64,000 bases of DNA, taken from positions 18,091 through 82,090 of the forward strand of contig JUHI01000027.1 of assembly GCA_000799755.1 (NCBI GenBank), in the 5' to 3' direction. The stretch is from Martinezella tropici (lineage in GTDB: Bacteria > Pseudomonadota > Alphaproteobacteria > Rhizobiales > Rhizobiaceae). This document shows, one piece after another, positions 9,313 through 18,197 of this stretch. The translations under genes and the position numbers were made by a program. The stretch's first letter is position 1; each line of letters begins with the position of its first letter. The notes under the pieces are model-generated. The model was given only the letters and a program-made list of their open reading frames with translations, had not been told where the DNA came from and searched no databases.

Positions 9313-10469
9313 TGGGAAACTCCTCCCGAAAGCTCGCCAGTGGGCGATCCGTTCCAGGGCGTAACCACGACTTTCACTCCGTCACCGATCCGCGATTGCC
9401 CATCCATAACGACGTGGTCGCCATCATTGATACCCTCGCTGACCAAGGCCATCGCATCGGTTACAAATGCTGTTTTGACGCTCCTCTTCACCACCTTTCC
9501 ATCAGCCTGCACGACGTAGGCATAAAGACCGTCACGCCCACGAGCCAGCGCCTTGTCTGGCACCACGATACCCTTGCGGATCTCAACGGTCAGTCGTGTC
9601 GCAACAGGCAGGCCAGGCCAAAGAATGCCGTTCTTGTTGTCGAAGGTGGCTCGCAGATGAATGGAGCCGTTGGATGCATCGACGGCATTATCCATGATTG
9701 TCAGTTTGCCCGCGGTCAAATTGCGTGTGCCATCGGTCGTTGATAGCTCAACCTCGGCGATCCCATTTTGCATGGCGTCGCGGATTTCGCCGAACCTGCC
9801 ACCGGGAGCCACGAAGGAAACGCCTATCGGGTCCATCTGAGTAATGGTTACAATGCCGTTCGTTGAGCTCGCACTGACGACGCTGCCGACATCGACTTGC
9901 TTGAAGCCGGTTCGGCCGGTAAAGGGTGCAGTGACGGTCGCAAAGCTGAGCTGCGTTTCAGCATTCTTGATCATGGCGTCGTCATATTGGACGGCTGCGA
10001 CATATTGTTGGCTGGAGGCGTTCTTCTGCTCCAGAACCGACGTGGAGGCCACACCTTTCTCGGCAAGCGTGGCATATCGTTCGGCATCCGTCTTGGCATT
10101 TTTCAACTGCGCTTCGTCCTGGGCCTTCTTTGCCTTCGCCGACACCAGATTGGATAGGAGTTCACGATCATCGAGCTTTAAAAGCACGCTGCCCTTCGCG
10201 ACGATCTGGCCTTCCGTGAAAGGTATTTCGACGACCTGGCCGTCGATGCGCGATCGCACGGTGACCGATTGCAGGGGCGATACAGTTCCGATCCCGTTTA
10301 TCACACGATGGATTGTTGCCGTTTGCGCGGTGACTGCTGTGACGGGTATTGGGGGCGGCTCCTCCGCGGCCTGGAGGGGAGCCATTAACCCACTGACGGA
10401 GATGAACGAGAATGTCGACAGAATCGACAAGTTTCGCTTCACTAAACTCCGCGTTGATTCCAACATCAT
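9309..10469 (-). CDS. RND efflux membrane fusion protein (periplasmic adaptor)
   Basis: A 386-residue adaptor with an N-terminal export signal ending near AAEEPPP, a lipoyl/barrel-sandwich half (SRIDGQVVEIPFTEGQ), a coiled-coil hairpin rich in Ala, Lys and Glu, the second lipoyl half (VTAPFTGRTG) and a C-terminal beta-barrel and membrane-proximal domain. It links the inner-membrane pump to an outer-membrane channel. The frame is open to 10556, but ATG 10469 is chosen: it has a GGGGG ribosome site and begins just before the signal peptide. It is the first gene of the pump operon. Confidence 0.9.
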   Translation of the reverse strand: MMLESTRSLVKRNLSILSTFSFISVSGLMAPLQAAEEPPPIPVTAVTAQTATIHRVINGIGTVSPLQSVTVRSRIDGQVVEIPFTEGQIVAKGSVLLKLDDRELLSNLVSAKAKKAQDEAQLKNAKTDAERYATLAEKGVASTSVLEQKNASSQQYVAAVQYDDAMIKNAETQLSFATVTAPFTGRTGFKQVDVGSVVSASSTNGIVTITQMDPIGVSFVAPGGRFGEIRDAMQNGIAEVELSTTDGTRNLTAGKLTIMDNAVDASNGSIHLRATFDNKNGILWPGLPVATRLTVEIRKGIVVPDKALARGRDGLYAYVVQADGKVVKRSVKTAFVTDAMALVSEGINDGDHVVMDGQSRIGDGVKVVVTPWNGSPTGELSGGVSQ

Positions 10470-10798
10470 AACGAGACCCCCAACGGCACGGCGCAACAAC
10501 GCGACGGCGTCACAATAGTTCAATGTTTTGGAGAAAATATTTCGACAATCGGGCATCGTGAATTAATACGCACCAATAGCCGTGTTTTTCTACCGCCCAA
10601 TAATCCGCCTACGGCAATATTCGACTGAAACTATAGTGTATTGCTGTCGAAGACTGCGGCTACTTGCACGCTCGATGACGTGGCTGATTTCGATGGCCTA
10701 TCGGAGAGGAGGATCGAAACTAGAGTTCCAAGCGACGCCGACGTAGCCATTCGCGGCCGTACGCCGTCGCGGAGAATTGACCGAAGCAGCCTGTATTA
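10470..10798. other. Intergenic region upstream of the RND operon
   Basis: This stretch should hold the promoter of the adaptor-pump operon, and the OB-fold protein ends at its right side. It has short AT-rich segments (10555-10640) but no operator dyad that I can defend, and no supported gene. Confidence 0.4.
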
Positions 10799-11314
10799 TT
10801 ATGGCCTGTCGCGCCGCAGAAGGTCGTCAATCGGCCCGCGATGCGGTGGTCCGCCGGCAGGCCCAAGCGCCACTGTTTGTCCGTTCTGGCGGACGATGTA
10901 GCTTCCATGCAGGAATCCGTGTTCAAAACGTCCCTGAACGGTGACGGGCTCATTGACGTCGACAAGCTTGCCGCTGTCGCCGGCGGGTCCCGTTTCGACG
11001 AGTGCACGTCCACTATCATCTTGAACGATGAACTGGTTGCCGAAGACTTCTGCCACCCTGCCCTTCACCGTCACAAGGTTCCAGTCCGTCATGGAGGAGA
11101 TAGCAACCGGCGTCATGGGGGCAAGCTCCACGTTCGGTCGCGTCAGCTTCACGGCGCCTGCTCCAGCCGCCGCACCAACGGCGAGGATCGCAAATGCTGT
11201 GATCCCCAATGCCGCGAGGTGCCGCGTTCTTTTCTGATTTGGTTGATGTGGATGTAGGTGTTTGCCCTCTGGCCCTTCGTCGTGGCCAGCGTTTTCGTTG
11301 TTTTCGAACGACAT
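10799..11314 (-). CDS. Membrane-anchored OB-fold protein
   Basis: A 171-residue protein. After a polar, His-rich N-terminus of about 30 residues there is one hydrophobic helix (roughly residues 34-57), then a small periplasmic beta domain of the BOF/YgiW OB-fold type (residues about 80-155; core VTVKGRVAEVFGNQFIVQDDSG). Proteins of this sort are found next to envelope-stress two-component systems, and YgiW-like members are linked to stress tolerance. The gene is transcribed divergently from the response regulator across a 130-base gap, so it is a plausible target of it. Function is inferred only from fold resemblance. Confidence 0.7.
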   Translation of the reverse strand: MSFENNENAGHDEGPEGKHLHPHQPNQKRTRHLAALGITAFAILAVGAAAGAGAVKLTRPNVELAPMTPVAISSMTDWNLVTVKGRVAEVFGNQFIVQDDSGRALVETGPAGDSGKLVDVNEPVTVQGRFEHGFLHGSYIVRQNGQTVALGPAGGPPHRGPIDDLLRRDRP

Positions 11315-11444
11315 GTTTGTCTCCTGTTTGGTTGACGCGAGAAACTTATCAGCCAGTCACAGTCGACAGCCTGAACCTTCTGGTTCAGGTTGGGTTAAGC
11401 CTACTCGGCTTAGGACAAAGGTTCTTTCTTAAAAAGGTCACCCG

Positions 11445-12107
11445 ATGCGCGTGCTTCTTGTCGAAGACGACACCGATCTATCAAAGCGCATCGCCGCCAG
11501 CCTAAGGGCCGAAAGCTTTGCCGTTGATGTCGCCCAAAATGGCGAGGATGCTGAACACGCCGGCCTCACCGAGTTTTACGACGTAGCCGTCCTTGACCTC
11601 GGGTTGCCGAAGATCGACGGCGTATCGGTTCTGAAATCCTGGCGCGCGGCAGAGCGCAGCTTCCCGGTATTGATCTTGACGGCTCGCGACGGTTGGCCAG
11701 ACAAGGTCGAAAGTTTCAAGGCAGGCGCTGACGATTTCCTGACCAAACCTTTCAAGGTCGAAGAGCTTGTTCTGCGACTGCGTGCGCTGGTGCGACGGGC
11801 AACTGGACACGCCGCTTCGAGAATCTCTTGCGGCCCGTTGGTATTCGACGCTCAGCTCGGCACGTTCGAGTATGAAGGCTTACCCCTCAAGCTTACGGCA
11901 TTGGAATGGCGCGTCCTCTCCTGTTTGGTCCTTCGCAAGGAAGTCGTCGTTGACAGGCGTGAGCTGATCGAGCGCGTCTATGAAGGCGACGCCGAGGTCG
12001 ACTCCAACTCTATCGAAGTCATTGTCGCAAGATTGCGCCGAAAGATCGGATCGGAACACATCGAGACCGTTCGCGGTCGCGGCTATATGTTGACGGCTGC
12101 GACATGA
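11445..12107 (+). CDS. OmpR/PhoP-family response regulator
   Basis: A 220-residue two-domain regulator. The receiver domain has the acidic pair Asp8/Asp9, phospho-acceptor Asp51 (VLDLGLP), the Thr in LILTARDG and the conserved Lys in LTKPF. The C-terminal winged helix (about 125-218) ends in the typical RGRGYML signature. On phosphorylation it should bind promoter DNA as a dimer. Its stop overlaps the kinase start by four bases, so the pair is one operon. Likely regulatory targets include the divergent OB-fold gene and perhaps the RND pump, but no binding site was proven. Confidence 0.94.
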   Translation: MRVLLVEDDTDLSKRIAASLRAESFAVDVAQNGEDAEHAGLTEFYDVAVLDLGLPKIDGVSVLKSWRAAERSFPVLILTARDGWPDKVESFKAGADDFLTKPFKVEELVLRLRALVRRATGHAASRISCGPLVFDAQLGTFEYEGLPLKLTALEWRVLSCLVLRKEVVVDRRELIERVYEGDAEVDSNSIEVIVARLRRKIGSEHIETVRGRGYMLTAAT

Positions 12108-13498
12108 GATCACCTCAGGTCCCCCGACGCTCAACGATCTCCCGGCGTTTGGTCGGGTTCTCCTTCCTTTTCGTGACCGCAACAATGATCGTCGCTTCCG
12201 CCACCCTCTATCTCATTGTGGCAGGTGTCGTCCGCGAACAGATCGACCAGCGCCTCGACACCGAGATCGACGGATTGCGCAACGCCGTGACAGCTAAGGC
12301 GGACGGGACCATCGCTCTCAACGCTTCACTCGACGGGCCACCGTTCGACCGCCGGGGATCCGGATGGTACTGGCAGATATCGGGCGACGCCATCCACATC
12401 ACCTCGCGCTCACTCGCTGGCAACAATATCACCACTCCGCCGCATCCATTCGACTGGCGACATCTTCTAACTGGTGCTTCGCAGCCAGCCGATAGCTCCG
12501 ACTTCCGCGGTGAGAAATTATATCTGCGGAGTTCCGAGATCACCGTCGGCAACAAGGCTGTCGAGATAACCGTAACAGCGCCGCAATCCGCTCTGAGCGG
12601 CCCAGCGCAGCGTGCGTTGTTCTGGTTGATGCCAGCGATGGCGCTGCTGGGCGCGATCCTCCTCGCCGGAATTTTCCTGCAAGTTCGATATGGCCTGCGC
12701 CCGCTACGAAAACTAACGATGGATATTTCCTCAATCGCCGCAGGTACCCTGCCCCGACTGCCCGATGCCGATGTGGAGGAACTGCGCCCAGCGATAGCTG
12801 AAATCAATCGACTGGTCGACCAAAACCTCCAGCGGCTCGCAGAAACTCGTTTGCACTTTGCCAATCTCGCCCATGGCTTGAAGACACCGGTTACCAGTCT
12901 CCTATTGGCGTTATCTTCTGCGAACGATCCCGATGGCGAGATGCGGGCTCTGGTTCGCCGGATCGATCATCGTATCCGCCATCATCTCGCCCGTGCCCGT
13001 AAGACGGCGGCAGGTGGGCCGCTCGCCGCAACGCTGGTCAAACCACACGTCGATGATCTCGTCCTCACCATGTCGCGCATTTATGCCGAACGAGCGATCA
13101 CAGTTGAAAGCAATATCGATCCCAAACTATCTGTCGCCTGCGTCGCGGAAGATGTCGATGAGATACTCGGCAATCTGATCGACAATAGCTTTAAATGGGC
13201 ATATCACACGGTCAAAATTACTGCCGAGCCTAAGGGAGGCGAGGCAGTAATTACCATTGAGGATGATGGTGCCGGCATGCTGGAGGCTCGTGTTGCCGAA
13301 GCATTCCTCCCAGGGGTACGCATGGACGAAACTGTCCCAGGCGACGGCTTCGGGCTGGCAATCGCCAGGGAACTTATTGAGCTCTATGGCGGGATGATCG
13401 CCTTGCGAAACGGCAACGATGCAGGATTGGTTTGCTCGATTACGCTGCCCCGAACCACCGATCCTGGCCCCGTTGGTGAAAAGGCGCACATCGCGTAA
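12104..13498 (+). CDS. Sensor histidine kinase (PhoQ-like layout)
   Basis: A 464-residue inner-membrane kinase. Two membrane helices (about residues 20-46 and 172-196) flank a periplasmic sensor of about 125 residues. A HAMP-like linker follows, then the H-box with His257 (ANLAHGLKTP), the N-box (LGNLIDNSFKW), G1 (IEDDGAGM) and G2 (GDGFGLAIA). The kinase partners the upstream response regulator, with which it overlaps by four bases. The HGLKTP version of the H-box is the one seen in PhoQ-type kinases of alphaproteobacteria. Signal unknown; the periplasmic domain suggests an envelope or cation cue. Confidence 0.93.
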   Translation: MRSPQVPRRSTISRRLVGFSFLFVTATMIVASATLYLIVAGVVREQIDQRLDTEIDGLRNAVTAKADGTIALNASLDGPPFDRRGSGWYWQISGDAIHITSRSLAGNNITTPPHPFDWRHLLTGASQPADSSDFRGEKLYLRSSEITVGNKAVEITVTAPQSALSGPAQRALFWLMPAMALLGAILLAGIFLQVRYGLRPLRKLTMDISSIAAGTLPRLPDADVEELRPAIAEINRLVDQNLQRLAETRLHFANLAHGLKTPVTSLLLALSSANDPDGEMRALVRRIDHRIRHHLARARKTAAGGPLAATLVKPHVDDLVLTMSRIYAERAITVESNIDPKLSVACVAEDVDEILGNLIDNSFKWAYHTVKITAEPKGGEAVITIEDDGAGMLEARVAEAFLPGVRMDETVPGDGFGLAIARELIELYGGMIALRNGNDAGLVCSITLPRTTDPGPVGEKAHIA

Positions 13499-13783
13499 CG
13501 GACTATCGTTTCGAATGGCGTTCTTCCGCGTGATCCCCTTGAGCTTACTCAGCCTCCGCGATCCCTCATTACAAGACACCGACGATCATTTCCAACGCTA
13601 TCGCAAATCGTGGTCTGGAGCGGAAGCAGGCCCACCAGCGCACTATTTCTAGTCACTACTTCAGCAATGACGTCAGTGAATTAGCAGCAGCTGAAGGCAC
13701 GTTGAACTGAAATGGCTGACAAGTTACGGTTAGGAGTTCAACGCGCTGTTGAGATCATGTAGGCCGACCATCAGCAGCATCGC
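13499..13783. other. Short gene-free gap before the IS6 element
   Basis: The 285 bases between the kinase stop and the left end of the insertion sequence hold no supported gene, and no terminator with a T-run is obvious. Confidence 0.35.
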
Positions 13784-13803
13784 GGGTGGCGTCGCCTTAA
13801 CCG
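13784..13803. repeat. Left terminal inverted repeat of the IS6 element
   Basis: GGGTGGCGTCGCCTTAACCG matches the reverse complement of 16442-16461 at all 20 positions. It begins with GG like other IS6-family ends. Confidence 0.93.
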
Positions 13804-14341
13804 ATCGCCGACGTCGTGCGTGCTTGTCAGGCGCATTTCATAGGACAGTCGACAATGCGATTTCACGCCAAGTGGTCATGGCGGTGGCGCGGAGCTGGCG
13901 GTGGTCTGCGGCAGAGAGATGTTTCCGGTGAAGCTGAAAGAGGTTGGCGACCTGGCCATGGACCGAGACGAAACGTTGACATTGCCGCGCTGACTTAAAG
14001 CGCATCATTCGCCGCTCTCGGCGCCGTAGCGGCAAATGAGAATTTTCGGCACGGTTGTTCAATCCCTTGTGCGATCGATGCTCTACGCCCGGCATCAAGT
14101 CGGCCTTTGCGGCACCGTAGGAACGCAGCTTGTCGGTGACAATGACCCTTGGGGTGGTACCCTGACGCTTGAGCAGCTTGCGCATGAGCCGCAGGGCTGC
14201 CCGCTTGTTCCTCCGGCTTTGCAAGAGCGCATCGAGGACGTAACCGTTTGCATCGACGGTGCGCCACAGCCAGTACCTCTTTCCCTTGATAGTCACCACC
14301 AGGCGAGTGGCGCAGGGGAATTTCACCCCCACGCTCTCTCA

Positions 14342-14375
14342 GAACCGGACGTGATACTCTCGCATCATCCGGCTC
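14342..14375 (-). ncRNA. Group II intron domain V (catalytic hairpin)
   Basis: A 34-base hairpin on the minus strand begins GAGCCGGATGATGCGAGAG and closes with the complementary CCGGTTC arm. It carries the AGC catalytic triad next to the stem base. The stop codon of the intron protein (14365-14367) lies inside it, an arrangement seen in several bacterial introns. Confidence 0.85.
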
Positions 14376-15624
14376 CCATTGTTCGACCGTATCCATGAAG
14401 CAGAGGCCAATGGGCGAACAGCCGAGGTTGGCGCTGCGCGATGCGCAAAAGCCAATGCCGGGATCGCCGCTTATGCCCACGCAAGGACTTGTACTTTCCC
14501 GAGGCCCATCGAGCCAAGTATCTCTCGACACTCCAGAGCGTAGGTTGGAGAGCTGAAGGACAGAACCGACCATAGTAGTTGATCCAGCCGCGGATGTACG
14601 AGTTGAACATCCGTGCCAGATCATCGAGAGCCCTGTCACTGCGAAGGTGCAAGGACCAACTACGGATCGTGCCCCGTATCGCCTTGAGCGCCGTCGGACT
14701 GGCCGCAGGACCGAATGAAACACCCATGCCCCCGGCCTTCTTGCTCACAAGTCTCGGCCGGAAAGCGTAGCCGAGAAAGTCGAACTTGTAGACCGGATGA
14801 GTGCCTCGCCGACTTTCATCCTTGCAATAGACGATTTTGGTCTTGTCAGGATGAAGCGTCAGCCCACAATCAGTAAAACGCGCGTCCAGAGCGTTCCGAA
14901 GCGCCATCGCCTGGTCCTCGGTCCGACAATGACAGATCGCGTCGTCAGCATAACGCTCAAACGGAATGTTCGGGAAATTCCGACACATCCACATGTCAAA
15001 CGCGTAGTGAAGAAAGAGGTTTGCCAAGAGAGGGCTGATTACCCCGCCCTGTGGCGTTCCTCGTTCTCTGGCGACGAGATTTCCGTCCGGCATCTGCACT
15101 GGCGCTTTCAGCCATCGTTCAATGTATAAAAGCACCCACGGGCAATCGGTGTGCTTGCGCACAGCCCGCATCAGCAGGTCCGGTTCAATGCTATCAAAGA
15201 AAGCCTTGATATCGAGATCAAGAACCCAGTTGTAACGCCAGCATCGCTGCCGCGCCACGCTGATCGCATCGAGTGCCGATTTGCCGGGCCGATACCCATA
15301 GGAATCCGGATGGAATTCAGGCTCCACTGTCGGTTCCAGATGGCGTTTGACCACCATCTGCGCAATGCGATCGGCGACCGTGGGTATGCCCAGCGGGCGC
15401 GTCTTCCCATCGCTCTTGGGTATGTCGACCCGCCGCACCGGCGGCGGAAAGTAGCTGCCCGACGCCAGCCGATTCCAGAGCTTGTACAGGTTGTTCGTAA
15501 GATCAGCCTCAAAGTCCAAAATCGTCTGGCCGTCAATACCAGCCGCTCCTTGGTTGGCTCTAACCCTCTTATATGCTTCCCACACCTCCCTTTTCGGGAT
15601 CGCGTACGGCTTTGCTCTATCCAC
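14365..15624 (-). CDS. ltrA: Group II intron reverse transcriptase/maturase
   Basis: A 419-residue LtrA-type protein with the reverse-transcriptase fingers and palm (RT motifs KTRPLGIP, then TPQGGVISPLLANL) and the catalytic YADD box at residues 225-228, followed by a maturase (X) domain and a short basic C-terminus (KRRSRHWL). No HNH endonuclease domain is present, so the element would depend on replication-coupled insertion. GTG 15624 with GGGAGG seven bases upstream is the likely start; a TTG at 15669 extends the frame. All RT motifs look intact, so the protein is probably functional and could splice the surrounding intron. Confidence 0.92.
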   Translation of the reverse strand: MDRAKPYAIPKREVWEAYKRVRANQGAAGIDGQTILDFEADLTNNLYKLWNRLASGSYFPPPVRRVDIPKSDGKTRPLGIPTVADRIAQMVVKRHLEPTVEPEFHPDSYGYRPGKSALDAISVARQRCWRYNWVLDLDIKAFFDSIEPDLLMRAVRKHTDCPWVLLYIERWLKAPVQMPDGNLVARERGTPQGGVISPLLANLFLHYAFDMWMCRNFPNIPFERYADDAICHCRTEDQAMALRNALDARFTDCGLTLHPDKTKIVYCKDESRRGTHPVYKFDFLGYAFRPRLVSKKAGGMGVSFGPAASPTALKAIRGTIRSWSLHLRSDRALDDLARMFNSYIRGWINYYGRFCPSALQPTLWSVERYLARWASGKYKSLRGHKRRSRHWLLRIAQRQPRLFAHWPLLHGYGRTMGAG

Positions 15625-16441
15625 GAGGATCCTCCCGTCGCCGGTTGTCCACGCTCCAGAGCTGAACAACGCAGCCCCTTCGCTCCAGCCCCATTACAGG
15701 ACCTTCAGCACTACTACGGGCTGCTCCGCCCCTGTGCTCCGCTTCGGTAATCTCACCCTCGCAGGGACCGCCGGCTTGGGTTTCTCCCTTAACATCGGAG
15801 CGACAGGTTCCCGCGTTCCACACGAAAGCCTGGTTAAGAGTCACGCCGCCTTCATGCCGGATGCCGCCTGGGCAGAAATCAGGTCGCCCCCCAGACTTGT
15901 CCCGGGCTAACGAATTCCTCCCGGTTTCGACATCATCTTGCACTTTTCGACACGTCATCAGCGGTTCGCTTGCGCTCGTCTCTCTAAACCTCACCTGACG
16001 GACTAACGTCCGCCTTTTCTGCAACGCTCACCACCACGGCTCTTTACCGTTGCAGCTTGCAGTGGTTTGAAACCTACCCCTGACGGTCGGCTTCGAGGGA
16101 CCATACCCTCATCTTCCGTGCAGCTCGGCTCCCACACTGCTGTGGGTGCCTCGCGGCACACCCTCGTCCAGATGCCACTTGTCGGCAAAGTGGCCTCGTG
16201 CGCGGCGCCGGAGCTGATGAGCGAACGTCAAGCCGAATTTCGCCGCCCATTCCGCGACGGTCTGAAACGTGACGGAGATGCCGCTCAGCCAACAGAGCTT
16301 CGACGTCGCGAAGGCTCAGCGGGAACCGATAATAGAGCCATATCGCATGGGCAATGATCTCAGCAGGAAACCGATGGCGTCTGAAGTGGGTATGCGGGGC
16401 TTCGGTCATGAAACCCGAATATCAAGTCAGCTCCAACCAGC

Positions 16442-16461
16442 CGGTTAAGGCGACGCCACCC
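16442..16461. repeat. Right terminal inverted repeat of the IS6 element
   Basis: CGGTTAAGGCGACGCCACCC is the exact reverse complement of the left end at 13784-13803. Confidence 0.93.
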
Positions 16462-16647
16462 TTGAAGAGGATCGAACCGCCGGCCTCCGTGAAATCACTA
16501 TGTAGTTGACATTTTAGCCGTCTCACTGGAGCTGAACATCATCACAGCGTGATGCGAGATTGCGAATCTACCGCGCTCGCCTCAGATGTTTTATTTCCAT
16601 TCATGTCGACTGCATTCCCTGAATCGGCCGTTGCTCGTAGCAGTGTC

Positions 16648-17184
16648 CTAAGGCCGTAGCTTTACCTTCCGGAACCGCCAGTCTTCTCGAAGCAAAGACA
16701 TCAATACGAGATCGTGACGCCCTTCAGCCGTGCGCAACGACGCGCGCAGGATGCCCTCCTCGACAAACCCCAGGGCTTGATAGAGATGGGCGGCGCGGGT
16801 GTTGGACGCGAGCAGATCGAGCCACAGCCGATCAATATCATGTTCTTCGAAAACCCAGCGGCAGATTTCCCGCAGGAAGGCCGCGCCATGGCCCTGCCCC
16901 GGCGGCGAGACCGCGATCCGGTGCAGTTGCGCCGTTCCCATGCCGTCATCATCGCGGCGAATGACCGCGAAGCCGACTGGTTCACCATTGCTGCGCGCCA
17001 AAAGATAGGTGCAGGTCGGTGCCGCCATCCGCCGATAATGCTCGTCGGCATAGTAGCTTCCGACCAGCGCCGGGTAGCCAGGACTGCGTTCGATTTCCAT
17101 GATCAGCGGAATGTCGGCATCGCTTGCCTGCGCGAGGGTGAGCACCGGCGCATTCACGCCCGGCCGGATATCGTGCATGTCCAT
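16648..17184 (-). CDS. GNAT family N-acetyltransferase
   Basis: A 178-residue GNAT protein that would transfer an acetyl group from acetyl-CoA to an amine. The acetyl-CoA loop is PPGQGHGAAF in the middle, followed by the typical C-terminal strand and helix with NTRAAHLYQALGF. The ATG at 17184 lies two bases after the stop of the PHP gene, so it is the last gene of the long minus-strand operon that starts with the sugar-type ABC transporter. The ORF extends upstream but would overlap the PHP gene deeply. Substrate unknown. Confidence 0.85.
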   Translation of the reverse strand: MDMHDIRPGVNAPVLTLAQASDADIPLIMEIERSPGYPALVGSYYADEHYRRMAAPTCTYLLARSNGEPVGFAVIRRDDDGMGTAQLHRIAVSPPGQGHGAAFLREICRWVFEEHDIDRLWLDLLASNTRAAHLYQALGFVEEGILRASLRTAEGRHDLVLMSLLREDWRFRKVKLRP

Positions 17185-17186
17185 GA

Positions 17187-18062
17187 TCAGATCCGGCCCG
17201 GCTTGAGCGTGTCGAGCGGCGCCTCGCGCCATCCATCGGTGCGGGTGAGATAGGCAACGCTGTCATAACCGGCAGAGGCAATAGCGGCGAGCGACCGGTC
17301 GAGGCCGACACCGACCGTCTTCACGCCGTGGCTGTCATCGCCGAGCGTCACGCGAATGCCCATCGCCCGTGCTCGCTCAAGGATCTGCGGCAAGGGATAG
17401 ACCGGCCCGTAGCCGTTGCGGAACGCCGCGCAGTTGACGTCGAGAATACCGCCCGATGCCCGGATTGCTTCCAGAGTCCTCTCAACCACTGACAGAACTC
17501 GCGGCGAGAAGCCGAAGCGTGGCGGCTCGAACTTCCGTACCAGATCGAGATGCGCGACGATATCCGGCCGCAGGGTTTCGACCATCGTCGTGACGGTGTC
17601 GAAATAGGCGAGATGCAGTGCTTCCGGTCCGCCGAGATCGGCGGCCAGCGCCGTCGTGTCGGCCGGGGAAAAATCGACCCAGCGGCCACAGATATCATGG
17701 ACGCTGCCGACGATATAATCGAAGGGATGCGCCTGCCGCAGCGCCGTCATCGCATCGAGCCAGCCTTCCGGCGGCAGAGTTTCGGTCTCGAAGCCGATCA
17801 GCAGCTCGATCTCGCCGGCGCGCGCATCACGCAAGGCAAAGGCGCGCTTCACATAGCCGTCGAAAGCTTTCGCGAGACCGGCAATGCCGCAATCTTCCTC
17901 GCCGGGATAGAGATCCTCGACCCGGTAGCGGGGGCAGTGTTCGCTGAGCCCGTAATGGGTGAAGCCGCGCTCGATGGCCGTCTCGACGATCTCTTCGAGC
18001 GTCGATTTGGCATGGGCGCAAAATTCACCGCTATGGCCGCCATGATAGCTGAACCAGACCAT
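17187..18062 (-). CDS. PHP-domain phosphatase (histidinol-phosphatase HisJ-like)
   Basis: A 291-residue PHP-fold metal-dependent phosphoesterase, close to the HisK/HisJ type in size and layout. The N-terminal YHGGHS gives the first metal-binding histidines (His7, His10); later ligands are in GLSEHCP, GSVHD, HLDL and GDDSHG. These enzymes hydrolyse phosphate monoesters at a trinuclear metal site in the cytoplasm. There is no histidine biosynthesis nearby. It follows a metallophosphoesterase and a Ugp-type importer, so a role in stripping phosphate from an imported organophosphate is more likely than histidinol phosphate. Confidence 0.85.
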   Translation of the reverse strand: MVWFSYHGGHSGEFCAHAKSTLEEIVETAIERGFTHYGLSEHCPRYRVEDLYPGEEDCGIAGLAKAFDGYVKRAFALRDARAGEIELLIGFETETLPPEGWLDAMTALRQAHPFDYIVGSVHDICGRWVDFSPADTTALAADLGGPEALHLAYFDTVTTMVETLRPDIVAHLDLVRKFEPPRFGFSPRVLSVVERTLEAIRASGGILDVNCAAFRNGYGPVYPLPQILERARAMGIRVTLGDDSHGVKTVGVGLDRSLAAIASAGYDSVAYLTRTDGWREAPLDTLKPGRI

Positions 18063-18197
18063 CTTTGTTTCCTTCCCGGGCCGCGAGAGCGCGCGGTCGC
18101 GATCATCGATCGAAACGATCGCGCCGGCCGTTTCCGCTGGCCGCTTGTCATCTGCAGGATGCGCCCAGGTAATCTATGGGTGCAGAACCTGCGAGCT

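Larger units (their letters stand above)
14302..16161 (-). mobile_element. Group II intron (retroelement) inside the transposase gene
   Basis: The ribozyme starts GTGTG at 16161, matching the GUGYG 5' consensus, has a 5' RNA part of about 540 bases (15625-16161), an intron-encoded protein in domain IV, domain V at 14342-14375, and a domain VI-like hairpin with a candidate bulged branch A six bases before the 3' end. The 3' boundary at 14302 is inferred because joining the exons restores the transposase reading frame; the last bases CGCC are not the usual AY, so an uncertainty of a few bases remains. Group II introns splice as RNA and move by target-primed reverse transcription. Confidence 0.88.
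13838..16409 (-). pseudogene. IS6-family transposase, frameshifted and intron-split
   Basis: The N-terminal exon (16409-16162) begins MTEAPHTHFRRHRFP and has the usual helix-turn-helix. Near 16281-16284 two bases are missing, or one is extra: the frame reads LLAERHL where the neighbouring frame continues GISVTFQTVAEW up to ADKWHLDE. The intron follows directly. The C-terminal exon (14301-13838) resumes as VVTIKGKRYWLWR and carries the later catalytic region (ITDKLRSYG type Asp, then GLNNRAENSH with the Glu). Joining 16162 to 14301 restores LDEVVVTIKG exactly. Because of the upstream frameshift the protein cannot be made even after splicing. Confidence 0.88.
13784..16461 (-). mobile_element. 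IS6-family insertion sequence interrupted by a group II intron
   Basis: The two ends are perfect 20-bp inverted repeats, GGGTGGCGTCGCCTTAACCG at 13784-13803 and its complement at 16442-16461. Between them lies a broken IS6-type transposase gene on the minus strand, itself split by a 1860-base group II intron (14302-16161). Removing the intron leaves about 818 bp, the standard size of an IS6/IS26-type element. The flanking octamers (agcatcgc on the left, ttgaagag on the right) differ, so no target duplication remains, as is common for copies that went through recombination. Confidence 0.9.

Noticed and set aside
14036..16357. Plus-strand open frames inside the group II intron
   Set aside because: They are antisense to the reverse transcriptase and ribozyme and have no domains.
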